Positions 9,506-18,200 of a DNA stretch of 45,110 bases are shown piece after piece. The position numbers were made by a program, and so were the translations under genes. Origin of the DNA: Burkholderiaceae bacterium (GTDB lineage Bacteria; Pseudomonadota; Gammaproteobacteria; Burkholderiales; Burkholderiaceae_C). The stretch's first letter is position 1. Each line of letters begins with the position of its first letter. Under the pieces are notes generated by a model. It saw nothing but the letters and a program-made list of their open reading frames with translations. It had not been told where the DNA came from and ran no database searches. The stretch covers positions 1 to 45,110 of the forward strand of contig JABWBN010000007.1 of NCBI GenBank assembly GCA_013360485.1, read 5' to 3'.

Positions 9506-10255
9506 TCAGATCACCTTCGCTTCGTTCTTCAGCTTTGCCACCAGCGTGGCCACGTCCGGCACCTTCACGCCCGCGCCGCGCTTGGGCGGCTCGGCGACCT
9601 TCAGCGTCTTCAGTCGCGGCGTGACGTCAACGCCCAGATCGGCCGGCTTGACGGTCTCCAGGGGCTTCTTCTTGGCCTTCATGATGTTGGGCAGCGTGAC
9701 GTAACGCGGCTCATTCAGCCGCAGATCGGTGGTCACCACGGCCGGGATCGCCAGGCTCACCGTCTCCAGGCCACCGTCCACCTCACGGGTCACGCGCGCC
9801 CTGCCATCCGCAACCTCTACCTTGCTCGCAAATGTTCCCTGAGGCAGGTTGGCCAACGCAGCCAGCATCTGTCCGGTCTGGTTGCAGTCGTCGTCGATGG
9901 CCTGCTTGCCCAGGATCACCAAACCGGGCTGCTCCTTGTCGACCAGGGCCTTGAGCAGCTTGGCCACCGCCAATGGCTGCAACTCGACATCGGTCTCGAC
10001 CAGAATGGCCCGGTCTGCACCTATCGCCATGGCCGTGCGCAGGGTTTCCTGGCACTGGGCAACGCCGCAGGAGACCGCGACGACCTCCGTGACAATGCCC
10101 TTCTCCTTCAGGCGCACAGCCTCTTCGACGGCAATTTCGTCGAAGGGGTTCATGCTCATCTTGACGTTGGCGATGTCCACCCCGGTGCCGTCAGACTTCA
10201 CGCGCACCTTGACGTTGTAGTCGACGACCCGCTTCACGGGTACCAGAACCTTCAT
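9506..10255 (-). CDS. etfB: Electron transfer flavoprotein subunit beta
   Basis: This 249-residue AMP-binding partner of EtfA has the family start [20 protein letters not shown] and the motif [40 protein letters not shown] is the recognition-loop region that contacts dehydrogenases, and [18 protein letters not shown] follows near residue 130. The ATG at 10255 has AGGAG eight bases upstream. It is the first gene of an etfB-etfA-acyl-CoA dehydrogenase (perhaps also nitronate monooxygenase) transcript. The palindrome at 10347-10370 lies about 90 bases upstream and is the obvious candidate control site. Confidence 0.97.
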   Translation of the reverse strand: MKVLVPVKRVVDYNVKVRVKSDGTGVDIANVKMSMNPFDEIAVEEAVRLKEKGIVTEVVAVSCGVAQCQETLRTAMAIGADRAILVETDVELQPLAVAKLLKALVDKEQPGLVILGKQAIDDDCNQTGQMLAALANLPQGTFASKVEVADGRARVTREVDGGLETVSLAIPAVVTTDLRLNEPRYVTLPNIMKAKKKPLETVKPADLGVDVTPRLKTLKVAEPPKRGAGVKVPDVATLVAKLKNEAKVI

Positions 10256-10346
10256 TTCACACGGCTCCTGATCGAGTTGAATTGACGTTCACGTAAACGG
10301 TTCATTCTAGTCGGCATGCCCCTGTGTGCGACCCGAAGACACAGAC

Positions 10347-10370
10347 AAAATAGAACGATCGTTCTATTTT
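10347..10370. promoter_or_regulatory. Perfect 24-bp palindrome, probable TetR-type operator
   Basis: The site has the centre TAGAACGATCGTTCTA, extended on both sides by AAA/TTT, without any mismatch over 24 bases. It lies in the 217-base gap between divergent etfB and murI. Perfect palindromes of this size with an ACGATCGT-like core are typical targets of TetR-family repressors. TetR-type regulators (PsrA, FadP) are known to control fatty acid oxidation and ETF genes in proteobacteria, so control of etfBA is the likely role. No regulator gene is in the window. Confidence 0.7.
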
Positions 10371-10472
10371 AATCAGCCGACGCCGCCTGTCTGTCGTCAG
10401 GGCGACTGTCGAACAGCACGGGCGCTGCTGTCGCGCGGCAATCCCCAACCTCTTGGCCTAGACTCTCCGCCC

Positions 10473-11303
10473 ATGACCGATGGGCCAGGCCGCCCCCCGC
10501 GAGTGGGCATCTTCGACTCCGGCGCCGGCGGGCTGTCCATCCTGCGACACCTTGCCAGCCAGGCATCCGGGTTGTGGGCGCTGTACCTCGCGGACAACCG
10601 CTACCTGCCGTACGGCGACAAACCCACGAGCTGGCTGGAACGACGAGCCGCCACGCTGACCGAAGTGCTGCTCGAGCGCGGCGCCGAACTCGTGCTCGTG
10701 GCGTGCAACACCGCCACCACGCACACGATCGGTACATTGAGAACGCGTTGGCCCCATGTGCCATTCGTAGGGGTTGAGCCCGCCATCAAGCCGGCCGCCC
10801 GGCTCAGCCGCAACCGCCGCGTTGCCGTGATGGCGACACCAGCGACGATACAGAGCCAAAGGCTCAGGCAGCTCATCGACGAGCACGCAGCCGGCGCAGA
10901 GATTCACCTTGTGCCGTGCCCAGGGCTGGCCGACGCGATCGAGCGCGCAGACGACGAGGCGCTGTCGCCCCTGTTGGACCAGACAGCCAACCGCCTGCTC
11001 GCCACCGGAGCCGACACCATCGTTCTGGGCTGCACGCACTACCCACTGGTTGCGGATCGCCTGGCCGCGCGCCTGGGGCCACAGGTGCATCTCATTGACA
11101 CAGCGCCCGCCGTGGTCAGTCGCGTACATCATCTGCTAGGCACAACGCCCCACTCGCACACGCCGACTCATACGGAGCCGGTGCAGCTGCAGGTGTTGTG
11201 CACGGGTGATGTCGCGCAGATCGACCGGGCACTGCTGCGATGGCTGGACTCGGCAGCGCACTGCGCGCATCTGGAGCTGCCAGAACCAACGATCTCCACC
11301 TGA
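10473..11303 (+). CDS. murI: Glutamate racemase
   Basis: This 276-residue enzyme converts L- to D-glutamate for peptidoglycan, by a two-cysteine mechanism without cofactor. Both catalytic cysteines are present: Cys78 in VACNTATTH and Cys187 in LGCTHYPL. The N-terminal IFDSGAGG holds Asp15/Ser16 (the family usually has FDSGVGG). LPYGDK at 45-50 is the conserved substrate loop. The frame is open from 10326, but ATG 10473 gives the normal N terminus MTDGPGRPPRVGIFDSG; the upstream part crosses the palindrome region and is not coding. It is a single gene, converging on the tRNA cluster. Confidence 0.96.
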   Translation: MTDGPGRPPRVGIFDSGAGGLSILRHLASQASGLWALYLADNRYLPYGDKPTSWLERRAATLTEVLLERGAELVLVACNTATTHTIGTLRTRWPHVPFVGVEPAIKPAARLSRNRRVAVMATPATIQSQRLRQLIDEHAAGAEIHLVPCPGLADAIERADDEALSPLLDQTANRLLATGADTIVLGCTHYPLVADRLAARLGPQVHLIDTAPAVVSRVHHLLGTTPHSHTPTHTEPVQLQVLCTGDVAQIDRALLRWLDSAAHCAHLELPEPTIST

Positions 11304-11393
11304 GCGCCGCTGCGCTGGCTGGCGTTCCCAGGACCACCCGGTTTCGAAGCAACCACCGCCAGCGCGCTTGCAGGGGGGGCCCATTCTTTGGCT

Positions 11394-11482
11394 TGGTGCC
11401 CGAAGCGGGGTTCGAACCCGCACGCCCCTTTCGGGGCCGCGGATTTTAAGTCCGCTGCGTCTGCCGATTTCGCCATCCGGGC
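11394..11482 (-). tRNA. tRNA-Leu (UAA)
   Basis: The cloverleaf is complete, with encoded CCA. The anticodon loop CTTAAAA gives anticodon UAA. It has the long variable arm of leucine tRNAs (CCCCGAAAGGGG) and the T-loop GGTTCGAACC. It is the last of the three-tRNA cluster Gly-Cys-Leu. Confidence 0.97.
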
Positions 11483-11575
11483 GGCTGGCGCATTATCGCT
11501 TGGACTACTGGATCGCCAGGCGCGCGCCCGATGCTGCCACCCTGCGCACCACCAGCGTCGGTCCGGCCAAGAACA

Positions 11576-11596
11576 ACGCCCGGTCGAGCCGGGCGT
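11576..11596 (-). terminator. Hairpin between tRNA-Cys and tRNA-Leu
   Basis: An 8-bp perfect stem ACGCCCGG/CCGGGCGT with a five-base loop lies in the 143-base gap between tRNA-Cys and tRNA-Leu. It is followed (minus strand) by TGTTCTTGG, a weak T-rich tail. It could be a terminator or an RNA processing signal. Confidence 0.4.
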
Positions 11597-11625
11597 CTTA
11601 AAGGATGTTCTGACAGCGTTTTTCT

Positions 11626-11699
11626 TGGAGGCGCGATCCGGAGTCGAACCGGACTAGACGGATTTGCAATCCGTTGCATAACCGCTTTGCTATCGCGCC
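11626..11699 (-). tRNA. tRNA-Cys (GCA)
   Basis: A 74-nt tRNA with encoded CCA. The anticodon stem CGGAT and loop TTGCAAA give GCA, and the discriminator base is U73, as in cysteine tRNAs. It lies between tRNA-Gly and tRNA-Leu. Confidence 0.97.
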
Positions 11700-11721
11700 G
11701 TGCGGTTCGCCGCATTCTGAC

Positions 11722-11748
11722 AAAAAAGGGAAGCCCGGGCTTCCCTTT
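11722..11748 (-). terminator. Intrinsic terminator directly behind tRNA-Gly
   Basis: The core GGGAAGCCCGGGCTTCCC is a 9+9 perfect palindrome. With the flanking AAA/TTT it becomes 24 bp without mismatch. On the minus strand six T follow, a textbook rho-independent terminator. It lies five bases after the tRNA-Gly CCA end and ahead of tRNA-Cys and tRNA-Leu, which is unexpected for a co-transcribed cluster. Confidence 0.8.
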
Positions 11749-11753
11749 CGATG

Positions 11754-11829
11754 TGGAGCGGGAGACGAGTCTCGAACTCGCGACCTCAACCTTGGCAAGG
11801 TTGCGCTCTACCAACTGAGCTACTCCCGC
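11754..11829 (-). tRNA. tRNA-Gly (GCC)
   Basis: A 76-nt tRNA with encoded CCA. The anticodon stem CAACC with loop TTGCCAA gives GCC; the T-loop is GTTCGAGAC. It is the first tRNA of the cluster and lies about 70 bases downstream of a recognisable promoter. Confidence 0.97.
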
Positions 11830-11899
11830 AAGAACCTGTGCGCAGCTTGCAGATTCTGCGCTTCGCCGCTCAGCATTGCGGCTGTTCAGCGAAGCTCGC

Positions 11900-11929
11900 A
11901 GTATATACCGGATTCAAGCGCACTCGCAA
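11900..11929 (-). promoter_or_regulatory. Probable sigma-70 promoter of the tRNA-Gly(-Cys-Leu) cluster
   Basis: On the minus strand TTGCGA (-35) and TATACT (-10) are separated by 18 bases and stand about 70 bases ahead of tRNA-Gly. The -10 box is part of TATATACT, clearly AT-rich against the GC-rich surroundings. A GCTTCGC/GCGAAGC inverted repeat lies between promoter and tRNA. Confidence 0.55.
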
Positions 11930-11951
11930 GCCCTTCGCGTTGCGCATACCC

Positions 11952-14393
11952 TCAGTGTGGGAGTGCGTCACCGGCGGCGGCGGCGGGTGCGGGAGTGCCG
12001 AGCTCACTCTTAGCGGCCGCCCCCTCCTTTGCCGCAACAGGCTCATCCTCGGGCAGTGGGTCGGGCGTGCGAATCAACGCCATTTCGAGCACGCGCTCGA
12101 TCCAGCGCACCGGCACGATCTCGAGGTTGTTCTTGACGTTCTCGGGGATGTCCTGGAGATCCTTCACATTCTCTTCGGGGATGAGCACGGTCTTGATACC
12201 CCCCCGATGGGCCGCCAGCAGCTTTTCCTTGAGGCCGCCGATGGCCGTGACCTCGCCACGCAGCGTGATCTCTCCCGTCATGGCGACATCGGAACGCACC
12301 GGAATGCCCGTGAGCGCCGAGACGATGGCCGTGGTCATGGCGATGCCCGCGCTCGGGCCGTCCTTGGGCGTGGCGCCGTCGGGAACGTGCACGTGGATGT
12401 CGCGCTTCTCGAACAACTCGTCCTTGATGCCCAGGCGCTGCGCGCGGCTGCGCACGACCGTGCGGGCAGCCTCGACGGACTCCTTCATCACGTCGCCCAG
12501 CGAACCCGTGCGGATGATGTTGCCCTTGCCTGGCATCACGGCCGACTCGATCGTCAACAGATCGCCACCCACTTCGGTCCAGGCCAGTCCGACCACCTGG
12601 CCGACCTGGTCCTTTTTCTCGGCACGTCCGAAGTCGAACTTGCGCACGCCGAGGAAGTCGTTGAGGTTGTCCTCGGTGACGACCATCTGCCCCTGGGCTT
12701 GCTTGAGCTGGACGCTCTTGACGACCTTGCGGCAGATCTTGGAGATCTCGCGTTCAAGCGACCGCACGCCTGCCTCGCGCGTGTAGTAGCGGATGATGCC
12801 GCGTATCGCCGACTCGGTGACCTGCATCTCCTCGTCCTTGACGCCGTTGTTCTTCTGCTGCTTGGGCAGCAGGTAGCGCTGGGCGATGCTCACCTTCTCG
12901 TCTTCGGTGTACCCCGACAGCCGGATGACCTCCATCCGGTCGAGCAGCGCCGGCGGGATGTTCATCGAGTTCGAGGTGGCGACGAACATCACATCCGACA
13001 GGTCGAAGTCGACCTCGACGTAGTGGTCGCTGAACGTGTGGTTCTGCTCGGGATCGAGCACTTCCAGCAGCGCCGAGGAAGGATCGCCTCGGAAGTCCAT
13101 GCCCAGCTTGTCGATCTCGTCAAGCAGGAAAAGCGGATTGCGCACGCCCGCCTTGGTCAGGCTCTGCAGCACCTTGCCCGGCATCGAACCGATGTACGTG
13201 CGCCGGTGGCCGCGGATCTCGGCTTCGTCGCGCACGCCGCCAAGCGCCATGCGCACGAACTTGCGGCCGGTGGCCCGGGCCACGCTCTGTCCCAGCGAGG
13301 TCTTGCCCACTCCAGGCGGGCCCACCAGGCAAAGAATGGGCGCCTTGACCTTGTCCACGCGCTGCTGCACCGCGAGGTATTCGAGGATGCGCTCCTTCAC
13401 CTTCTCGAGGCCGAAGTGGTCTTCGTTGAGCACATCCTCGGCCAGAGGCAGGTCATGCTTGACCTTGCTCTTCTTGCTCCACGGCAAGTTGACCAGGGTG
13501 TCGATGTAGTTGCGCACAACGGTGGCCTCGGCCGACATGGGCGACATCAGCTTGAGTTTCTTGAGCTCGCCATCGGCCTTCTTGCGCGCGTCCTTGGGCA
13601 TGCGCGCCGCCTTGATCTTCTTCTCGAGTTCCTCAAGGTCGGCCCCTTCCTCGCCATCACCGAGTTCCTTCTGGATGGCTTTGACCTGCTCGTTGAGGTA
13701 GTACTCGCGCTGGCTCTTCTCCATCTGGCGCTTGACGCGGCCGCGGATGCGCTTCTCCACCTGCAGGATGTCGACCTCGTGCTCCAACAGCTCGAGCAGC
13801 TTCTCCAGGCGCTTGGCAATGTCGAACAGGTCGAGCACCGCCTGCTTGGCCTCGAGCTTGAGCGGCAGGTGTGCCGAGATGGTGTCGGCCAGGCGGCCCG
13901 GATCGTCGATGCCAGCGATGGACGTGAGGATCTCCGGCGGGATCTTCTTGTTGAGCTTGACGTATTGGTCGAACTGCTGCGTCACGGCCCGACGCAGCGC
14001 CTCGATCTCGGGCGACGGCTGGCCGCCCGGCTGAACCGGGGTGACCTCCGCCACGAAGTGCTCGCCGTTGTCGGCGATGTGCAGGGTTTGTGCACGCTGC
14101 ACCCCTTCGACCAGCACCTTCACCGTGCCATCGGGCAGCTTGAGCATCTGCAGGATGCTCGACACGCAGCCGATCTCGAACATGTCCTCCGGCTTCGGCT
14201 CATCCTTGCCGGCCGCCTTCTGCGCGACCAGCATGATCTGGCGACCGGCTTCCATCGCGGCCTCGAGCGCCTTGATCGACTTCGGCCGCCCGACGAACAG
14301 CGGGATCACCATGTGCGGGAACACCACCACGTCGCGCAGAGGGAGCAGCGGCAGGGTGATGGGATCCGGCGGGAGTACGGGATGACCAGACAT
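11952..14393 (-). CDS. lon: ATP-dependent protease Lon
   Basis: This 813-residue homohexameric AAA+ serine protease degrades misfolded and short-lived regulatory proteins in the cytoplasm. In order: LAN substrate-binding domain (about 1-210) starting [20 protein letters not shown]; coiled-coil middle with [21 protein letters not shown]+ domain with Walker [14 protein letters not shown] and Walker B FLLDEIDK; and the proteolytic domain with the Ser-Lys dyad ([11 protein letters not shown] and [17 protein letters not shown]). The tail rich in Ala and Pro after residue 785 is longer than in E. coli Lon (784 residues). AAAGGA precedes the ATG. It lies 95 bases downstream of clpX, and a sigma-32-like promoter is visible in that gap. 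Confidence 0.98.
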   Translation of the reverse strand: MSGHPVLPPDPITLPLLPLRDVVVFPHMVIPLFVGRPKSIKALEAAMEAGRQIMLVAQKAAGKDEPKPEDMFEIGCVSSILQMLKLPDGTVKVLVEGVQRAQTLHIADNGEHFVAEVTPVQPGGQPSPEIEALRRAVTQQFDQYVKLNKKIPPEILTSIAGIDDPGRLADTISAHLPLKLEAKQAVLDLFDIAKRLEKLLELLEHEVDILQVEKRIRGRVKRQMEKSQREYYLNEQVKAIQKELGDGEEGADLEELEKKIKAARMPKDARKKADGELKKLKLMSPMSAEATVVRNYIDTLVNLPWSKKSKVKHDLPLAEDVLNEDHFGLEKVKERILEYLAVQQRVDKVKAPILCLVGPPGVGKTSLGQSVARATGRKFVRMALGGVRDEAEIRGHRRTYIGSMPGKVLQSLTKAGVRNPLFLLDEIDKLGMDFRGDPSSALLEVLDPEQNHTFSDHYVEVDFDLSDVMFVATSNSMNIPPALLDRMEVIRLSGYTEDEKVSIAQRYLLPKQQKNNGVKDEEMQVTESAIRGIIRYYTREAGVRSLEREISKICRKVVKSVQLKQAQGQMVVTEDNLNDFLGVRKFDFGRAEKKDQVGQVVGLAWTEVGGDLLTIESAVMPGKGNIIRTGSLGDVMKESVEAARTVVRSRAQRLGIKDELFEKRDIHVHVPDGATPKDGPSAGIAMTTAIVSALTGIPVRSDVAMTGEITLRGEVTAIGGLKEKLLAAHRGGIKTVLIPEENVKDLQDIPENVKNNLEIVPVRWIERVLEMALIRTPDPLPEDEPVAAKEGAAAKSELGTPAPAAAAGDALPH

Positions 14394-14419
14394 GGGGGAA
14401 TCCTTTCTTTCTCAGGCCG

Positions 14420-14447
14420 ATGTGAGGCCCGAGCCAACGATTGCAAG
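14420..14447 (-). promoter_or_regulatory. Possible heat-shock (sigma-32) promoter of lon
   Basis: On the minus strand CTTGCAA is followed after 13 bases by CCTCACAT, close to the RpoH consensus CTTGAA(A)-N13-CCCCATnT, and ends 27 bases before the lon ATG. lon is a heat-shock gene in most proteobacteria. The match is partial. Confidence 0.4.
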
Positions 14448-14488
14448 TACCGGCGCGGCGGATCCAGCCGTCCGGAGGCGCGCAGCGC

Positions 14489-15760
14489 TCAAGCGCTGGC
14501 CTTGGCCTGTTCCCGATAGACCAGAAGGGGCTTGGCACCCTCCTCGACGATGTGCTCGTCGATCACGACCTTGGCCACGCCGTCGAGCGTGGGCAAGTCG
14601 AACATCGTGTCGATGAGGACATGCTCCATGATGGACCGAAGGCCGCGCGCCCCGGTCTTGCGTTCCAGCGCCTTGCGCGCGATCGCCGAGAGCGCCGACG
14701 GGCGCACCTCGAGTTCGACACCGTCCATCGCAAAGAGCTTCTGGTACTGTTTCACGAGCGCATTGCGGGGCTCGGTGAGGATGCGAACAAGTGCCTCGTC
14801 CGTGAGTTCACCCAGGGTGGCAACCACTGGCAGCCGACCCACGAGCTCCGGGATCAACCCGAACTTGATCAGGTCTTCGGGTTCGGCCTGACGGAAGAGG
14901 TCGGCCGCGCGCTTTTCGGACTTGCTGTGCACCGAGGCGGCGAAGCCTATGCCCGACTTCTCGGTCCGGTTCTGGATGACCTTCTCCAAACCGTCGAACG
15001 CTCCGCCACAGATGAAGAGGATGTTCGTTGTGTCGATCTGCAGGAAATCCTGGTTCGGATGCTTGCGACCACCCTGCGGCGGCACGCTGGCCATCGTGCC
15101 TTCGACCAGCTTCAGCAAGGCCTGCTGTACGCCCTCGCCAGAGACATCACGCGTGATGCTGGGGTTGTCTGCCTTGCGCGAGATCTTGTCGATCTCGTCG
15201 ATGTAGACGATACCGCGCTGGGCCCGCTCGACGTCGTAATTGCAATTCTGCAGCAGCTTCTGGATGATGTTTTCAACATCCTCGCCCACGTAGCCGGCTT
15301 CTGTGAGCGTCGTGGCGTCGGCGATCACGAACGGTACGTTCAGCAGCCGGGCCAGTGTTTGGGCCAGCAGCGTCTTGCCTGAGCCGGTCGGGCCGATGAG
15401 CAGGATGTTGCTCTTGGTGAGCTCGACCTCTTCCTTGTTGCCCGTGCCCATGTGCTTCAGGCGCTTGTAGTGGTTGTAGACCGCTACCGACAGCGTGCGC
15501 TTGGCCGTCTCCTGCCCGATCACGTACTGGTCGAGGCTGGACTTGATTTCGGCTGGCACCGGCAGGTCCGAACGTGCCGATTTGCCCTGCGAGCCATCCG
15601 CCGGGGCCTCGTCGCGGATGATGTCGTTGCACAGCTCGATGCACTCATCGCAGATGAACACCGACGGTCCGGCGATCAGTTTCTTCACCTCGTGCTGGCT
15701 CTTGCCGCAAAAGCTGCAATAGAGCACTTTCTCGCCGGAGGCGCCTTTCTTCTCGGCCAT
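14489..15760 (-). CDS. clpX: ClpX, ATP-binding unfoldase subunit of the ClpXP protease
   Basis: This 423-residue AAA+ unfoldase recognises tagged substrates and threads them into ClpP. The N-terminal zinc-binding domain has Cys15, Cys18, Cys37 and Cys40 (YCSFCGKSQ and ICDEC). The AAA+ module has Walker [16 protein letters not shown], the pore loop [15 protein letters not shown], and Walker [11 protein letters not shown]. The IGF-like loop that docks on ClpP is present as GIGFAASV. The length equals E. coli ClpX (424). AGGA precedes the ATG by five bases. It lies between clpP and lon, the usual order. Confidence 0.98.
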   Translation of the reverse strand: MAEKKGASGEKVLYCSFCGKSQHEVKKLIAGPSVFICDECIELCNDIIRDEAPADGSQGKSARSDLPVPAEIKSSLDQYVIGQETAKRTLSVAVYNHYKRLKHMGTGNKEEVELTKSNILLIGPTGSGKTLLAQTLARLLNVPFVIADATTLTEAGYVGEDVENIIQKLLQNCNYDVERAQRGIVYIDEIDKISRKADNPSITRDVSGEGVQQALLKLVEGTMASVPPQGGRKHPNQDFLQIDTTNILFICGGAFDGLEKVIQNRTEKSGIGFAASVHSKSEKRAADLFRQAEPEDLIKFGLIPELVGRLPVVATLGELTDEALVRILTEPRNALVKQYQKLFAMDGVELEVRPSALSAIARKALERKTGARGLRSIMEHVLIDTMFDLPTLDGVAKVVIDEHIVEEGAKPLLVYREQAKASA

Positions 15761-15916
15761 GAATTCCTGTGTCCCGCTGATGACGCGTGATGTGCAGATC
15801 TATGATAGTCCAAACGCCCGGCCATGCAGGCGTGGAAATGGGCCGATTTCGGGGCCCAAGCCGGTTACGGCGAGCTCATTCAAGGGCCAAGCCCGTGCGC
15901 GCGCTCACCGCGGATC

Positions 15917-16525
15917 TCAGGCGCGCTTTTCGAGCACCTGGTCGATCAACCCGTATTCCTTGGCCTCCTGAGGGCTCATGTAGAAGTCGCGCTCCATGTC
16001 GGCTGCTATCTTTTCCAGCGACTGGCCCGTGCGGTCGGCATATATCCGGTTGAGTTGCTCACGGGTCTTGAGGATCTCGCGGGCGTGGATCTCGATGTCT
16101 GTGGCCTGACCCTGAGCGCCCCCCGACGGCTGGTGGATCATGATCTTGGAGTTGGGCAGCGCCAGCCGCTTGCCCTTGGCGCCGGCCATCAACAGGAAAG
16201 AGCCCATGCTGGCCGCCATACCCATGCACATGGTGGACACATCGGGCTTGATGAACTGCATGGTGTCGAAGATCGACATGCCGGCGCTGACACTGCCGCC
16301 GGGCGAGTTGATGTACAGGAAGATGTCCTTGTCCGGGTTCTCGCTTTCGAGGAACAGCAACTGGGCCACCACCAGATTGGCCGTGGCGTCGGTCACCGGC
16401 CCGACCAGGAACACGATGCGCTCGCGCAGCAGGCGGCTGTAGATGTCGTAGGCGCGCTCGCCGCGGCCCGACTGCTCGATGACCATGGGCACCAGGCCCA
16501 GTGCTTGTATGTCCAGTGCGCTCAT
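15917..16525 (-). CDS. clpP: ClpP, proteolytic subunit of ClpXP/ClpAP
   Basis: This 202-residue serine peptidase forms the double-heptamer chamber of Clp proteases. The catalytic serine is Ser106 (MGMAASMGS), the histidine is His131 (IMIHQPSGG) and the aspartate lies in [22 protein letters not shown] (71-83) is the oxyanion-hole strand region. A short N-terminal propeptide is expected, as in E. coli. AAGGA lies five bases before the ATG. It sits between tig and clpX on one strand, so trigger factor, protease and unfoldase are probably expressed together. Confidence 0.98.
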   Translation of the reverse strand: MSALDIQALGLVPMVIEQSGRGERAYDIYSRLLRERIVFLVGPVTDATANLVVAQLLFLESENPDKDIFLYINSPGGSVSAGMSIFDTMQFIKPDVSTMCMGMAASMGSFLLMAGAKGKRLALPNSKIMIHQPSGGAQGQATDIEIHAREILKTREQLNRIYADRTGQSLEKIAADMERDFYMSPQEAKEYGLIDQVLEKRA

Positions 16526-16583
16526 GCCTGTCCTTCAGGGAAATCGTACGGGTTCATTATGGCGTGGCGGCCCAAGGCACGAC

Positions 16584-16610
16584 GGGGCGAGGGCACATCG
16601 CCCTCGCCCC
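16584..16610 (-). other. 11-bp perfect hairpin between tig and clpP
   Basis: GGGGCGAGGGC pairs perfectly with GCCCTCGCCCC around a five-base loop, in the 121-base gap between tig and clpP. There is no T run. It may cause partial termination after tig or protect the upstream transcript. Confidence 0.5.
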
Positions 16611-16646
16611 GCCTATGCAGTCGATGTGTCGGCCGCGGCGGACGGA

Positions 16647-17963
16647 TCAACCGCCCATCAACTCGTCGAAGGCAACCGCCTTGTCGACCACCTTGGCCTG
16701 GCCCAGCACGTACTCGGTGACGTTGTTCTCGATGACGATGGCCTCGACCTCGGCCATGCGCTGGCGATCGGATAGATACCAGCGCACCACTTCCGCGGGC
16801 TTTTCATAGCTCTGTGCAAGTTCCTCGATGTGGGCCTGAAGCTGCTCGGGCTTGGCCTGCAGCGCTTGGGCACGCACCAGTTCGGCCACCACAAGGCCCA
16901 AGCGCACACGGCGCTCGGCCTGGGGCCGGAACAGCTGCAGCATGTCCGGTGGAATCGGGGCCTGGTCGGCATCCTTGACGCCGCGGCGCTTGAGGTCCTC
17001 GCGCGCGGCTTGCCCCATGCGCTCGACTTCGCCGTCCACGAGCGCCTTGGGTATGTCAAGCTCCGCAGCCTGGCTCAGGGCCTCCATGGCCGCTGCCTTG
17101 TTGCGTGCCAACACCCGGAACTTCACCTCGCGCTCGAGGTTCTTCTTCACATCGGCCCGCATGGACTGGACGGTTCCGTCGGCGATGCCCAGCGACTTCA
17201 CAAATCCCTCGTCCACCTCAGGCAGGTGCTGCACCTCGATGCGCGCCATGGTGACCATGAAGTCGGCCTCCTTGCCAGCCACGTCTTTGCCGTGGTAGTC
17301 CTCAGGGAACTGCAACGGGAAGGTCTTGCTCTCGCCGACCTTCATACCCCGAACGGCCTTGTCGAACTGCTCGAGCATCTGGCCTTCGCCGATGATGAAC
17401 TGGAACCCCTCGGCCTTGCCACCGGCGAAGGGTTCGCCGTCGATCTTGCCCTCGAAGTCGATCGTCACGCGGTCGCCCTCGGCGGCACCCTCGGCCGCGG
17501 GGCGCTGCGCAAACGTTCGACGCTGCTTGCGCAGGATCTCCACCGTGCGATCGATGGCCTCTTCGGTGACCGCGGCACTCACGCGCTCGACCTCGGTGGC
17601 GGACAGCTCGCCGAGCTTGACCTCGGGATACACCTCGAAGGTGGCATCGAACGCCAATGCGCCTTCAGGCGATTCGTCCTTCTGGGTGATGCGCGGCACG
17701 CCGGCAACCCGCAGGCGGGCCTCGTTGGCCGCCGTGTTGAATGCCTCGCCGATCTTGTCGTTCATGACTTCGTACTGCACCGAGTAGCCGTAGCGCTGGG
17801 CCACAACCGACATCGGTACCTTGCCCGGCCGAAAGCCATCGGCCTTGACCGTGCGCGACAGCTTCTTGAGCCGGCTCTCGACTTCTGTGGTGATCGCATC
17901 GGCCGGAATGGTCAGCGTGATGCGGCGTTCGAGCTTCTCGAGGGTTTCTACAGTCACAGCCAT
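16647..17963 (-). CDS. tig: Trigger factor
   Basis: This ribosome-bound chaperone with peptidyl-prolyl isomerase activity has 438 residues from this start (E. coli 432). The N-terminal ribosome-binding domain contains the signature [12 protein letters not shown] (about 44-55; family GFRxGKxP). The FKBP-like isomerase domain follows near residues 155-240 ([20 protein letters not shown]), then the helical chaperone domain. Two ATGs compete: 17975 (MSSTMAVTV) and 17963 ([14 protein letters not shown]). The second fits the family N terminus better. Neither has a clear ribosome site, because the tRNA-Leu gene ends only 14 bases before the first ATG. Downstream are clpP, clpX and lon. Confidence 0.95.
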   Translation of the reverse strand: MAVTVETLEKLERRITLTIPADAITTEVESRLKKLSRTVKADGFRPGKVPMSVVAQRYGYSVQYEVMNDKIGEAFNTAANEARLRVAGVPRITQKDESPEGALAFDATFEVYPEVKLGELSATEVERVSAAVTEEAIDRTVEILRKQRRTFAQRPAAEGAAEGDRVTIDFEGKIDGEPFAGGKAEGFQFIIGEGQMLEQFDKAVRGMKVGESKTFPLQFPEDYHGKDVAGKEADFMVTMARIEVQHLPEVDEGFVKSLGIADGTVQSMRADVKKNLEREVKFRVLARNKAAAMEALSQAAELDIPKALVDGEVERMGQAAREDLKRRGVKDADQAPIPPDMLQLFRPQAERRVRLGLVVAELVRAQALQAKPEQLQAHIEELAQSYEKPAEVVRWYLSDRQRMAEVEAIVIENNVTEYVLGQAKVVDKAVAFDELMGG

Positions 17964-17989
17964 GGTGGAACTCATGAGATTGAATAGTC

Positions 17990-18076
17990 TGGTGCGCGGG
18001 GCCGGACTCGAACCGGCACGCCCGTGAAGGCGTCAGGACCTAAACCTGGTGCGTCTACCAATTTCGCCACCCGCGC
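17990..18076 (-). tRNA. tRNA-Leu (UAG)
   Basis: An 87-nt leucine tRNA with encoded CCA, acceptor stem GCGCGGG/CCCGCGC and long variable arm. The loop TTTAGGT gives anticodon UAG. The outermost anticodon-stem pair looks like a C-A mismatch. Trigger factor starts right behind it on the same strand, so the two are probably one transcript separated by tRNA 3' processing. Confidence 0.96.
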
Positions 18077-18200
18077 CCGCGGATTCGTACCTCGAAAACG
18101 ACGAGGGGAGCCGATCGTGGCCCCCCACCTCGCTGGCATGGGATGCCCCTGCGGCCCCCGTCACGGCATTCCCGACTGGCGATCCGGTAAACGGGGCATT

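Noticed and set aside
11751-14519. 922-codon open frame antisense to lon, starting inside tRNA-Gly
   Set aside because: It overlaps a tRNA and the complete lon gene and is a shadow of lon codon use.
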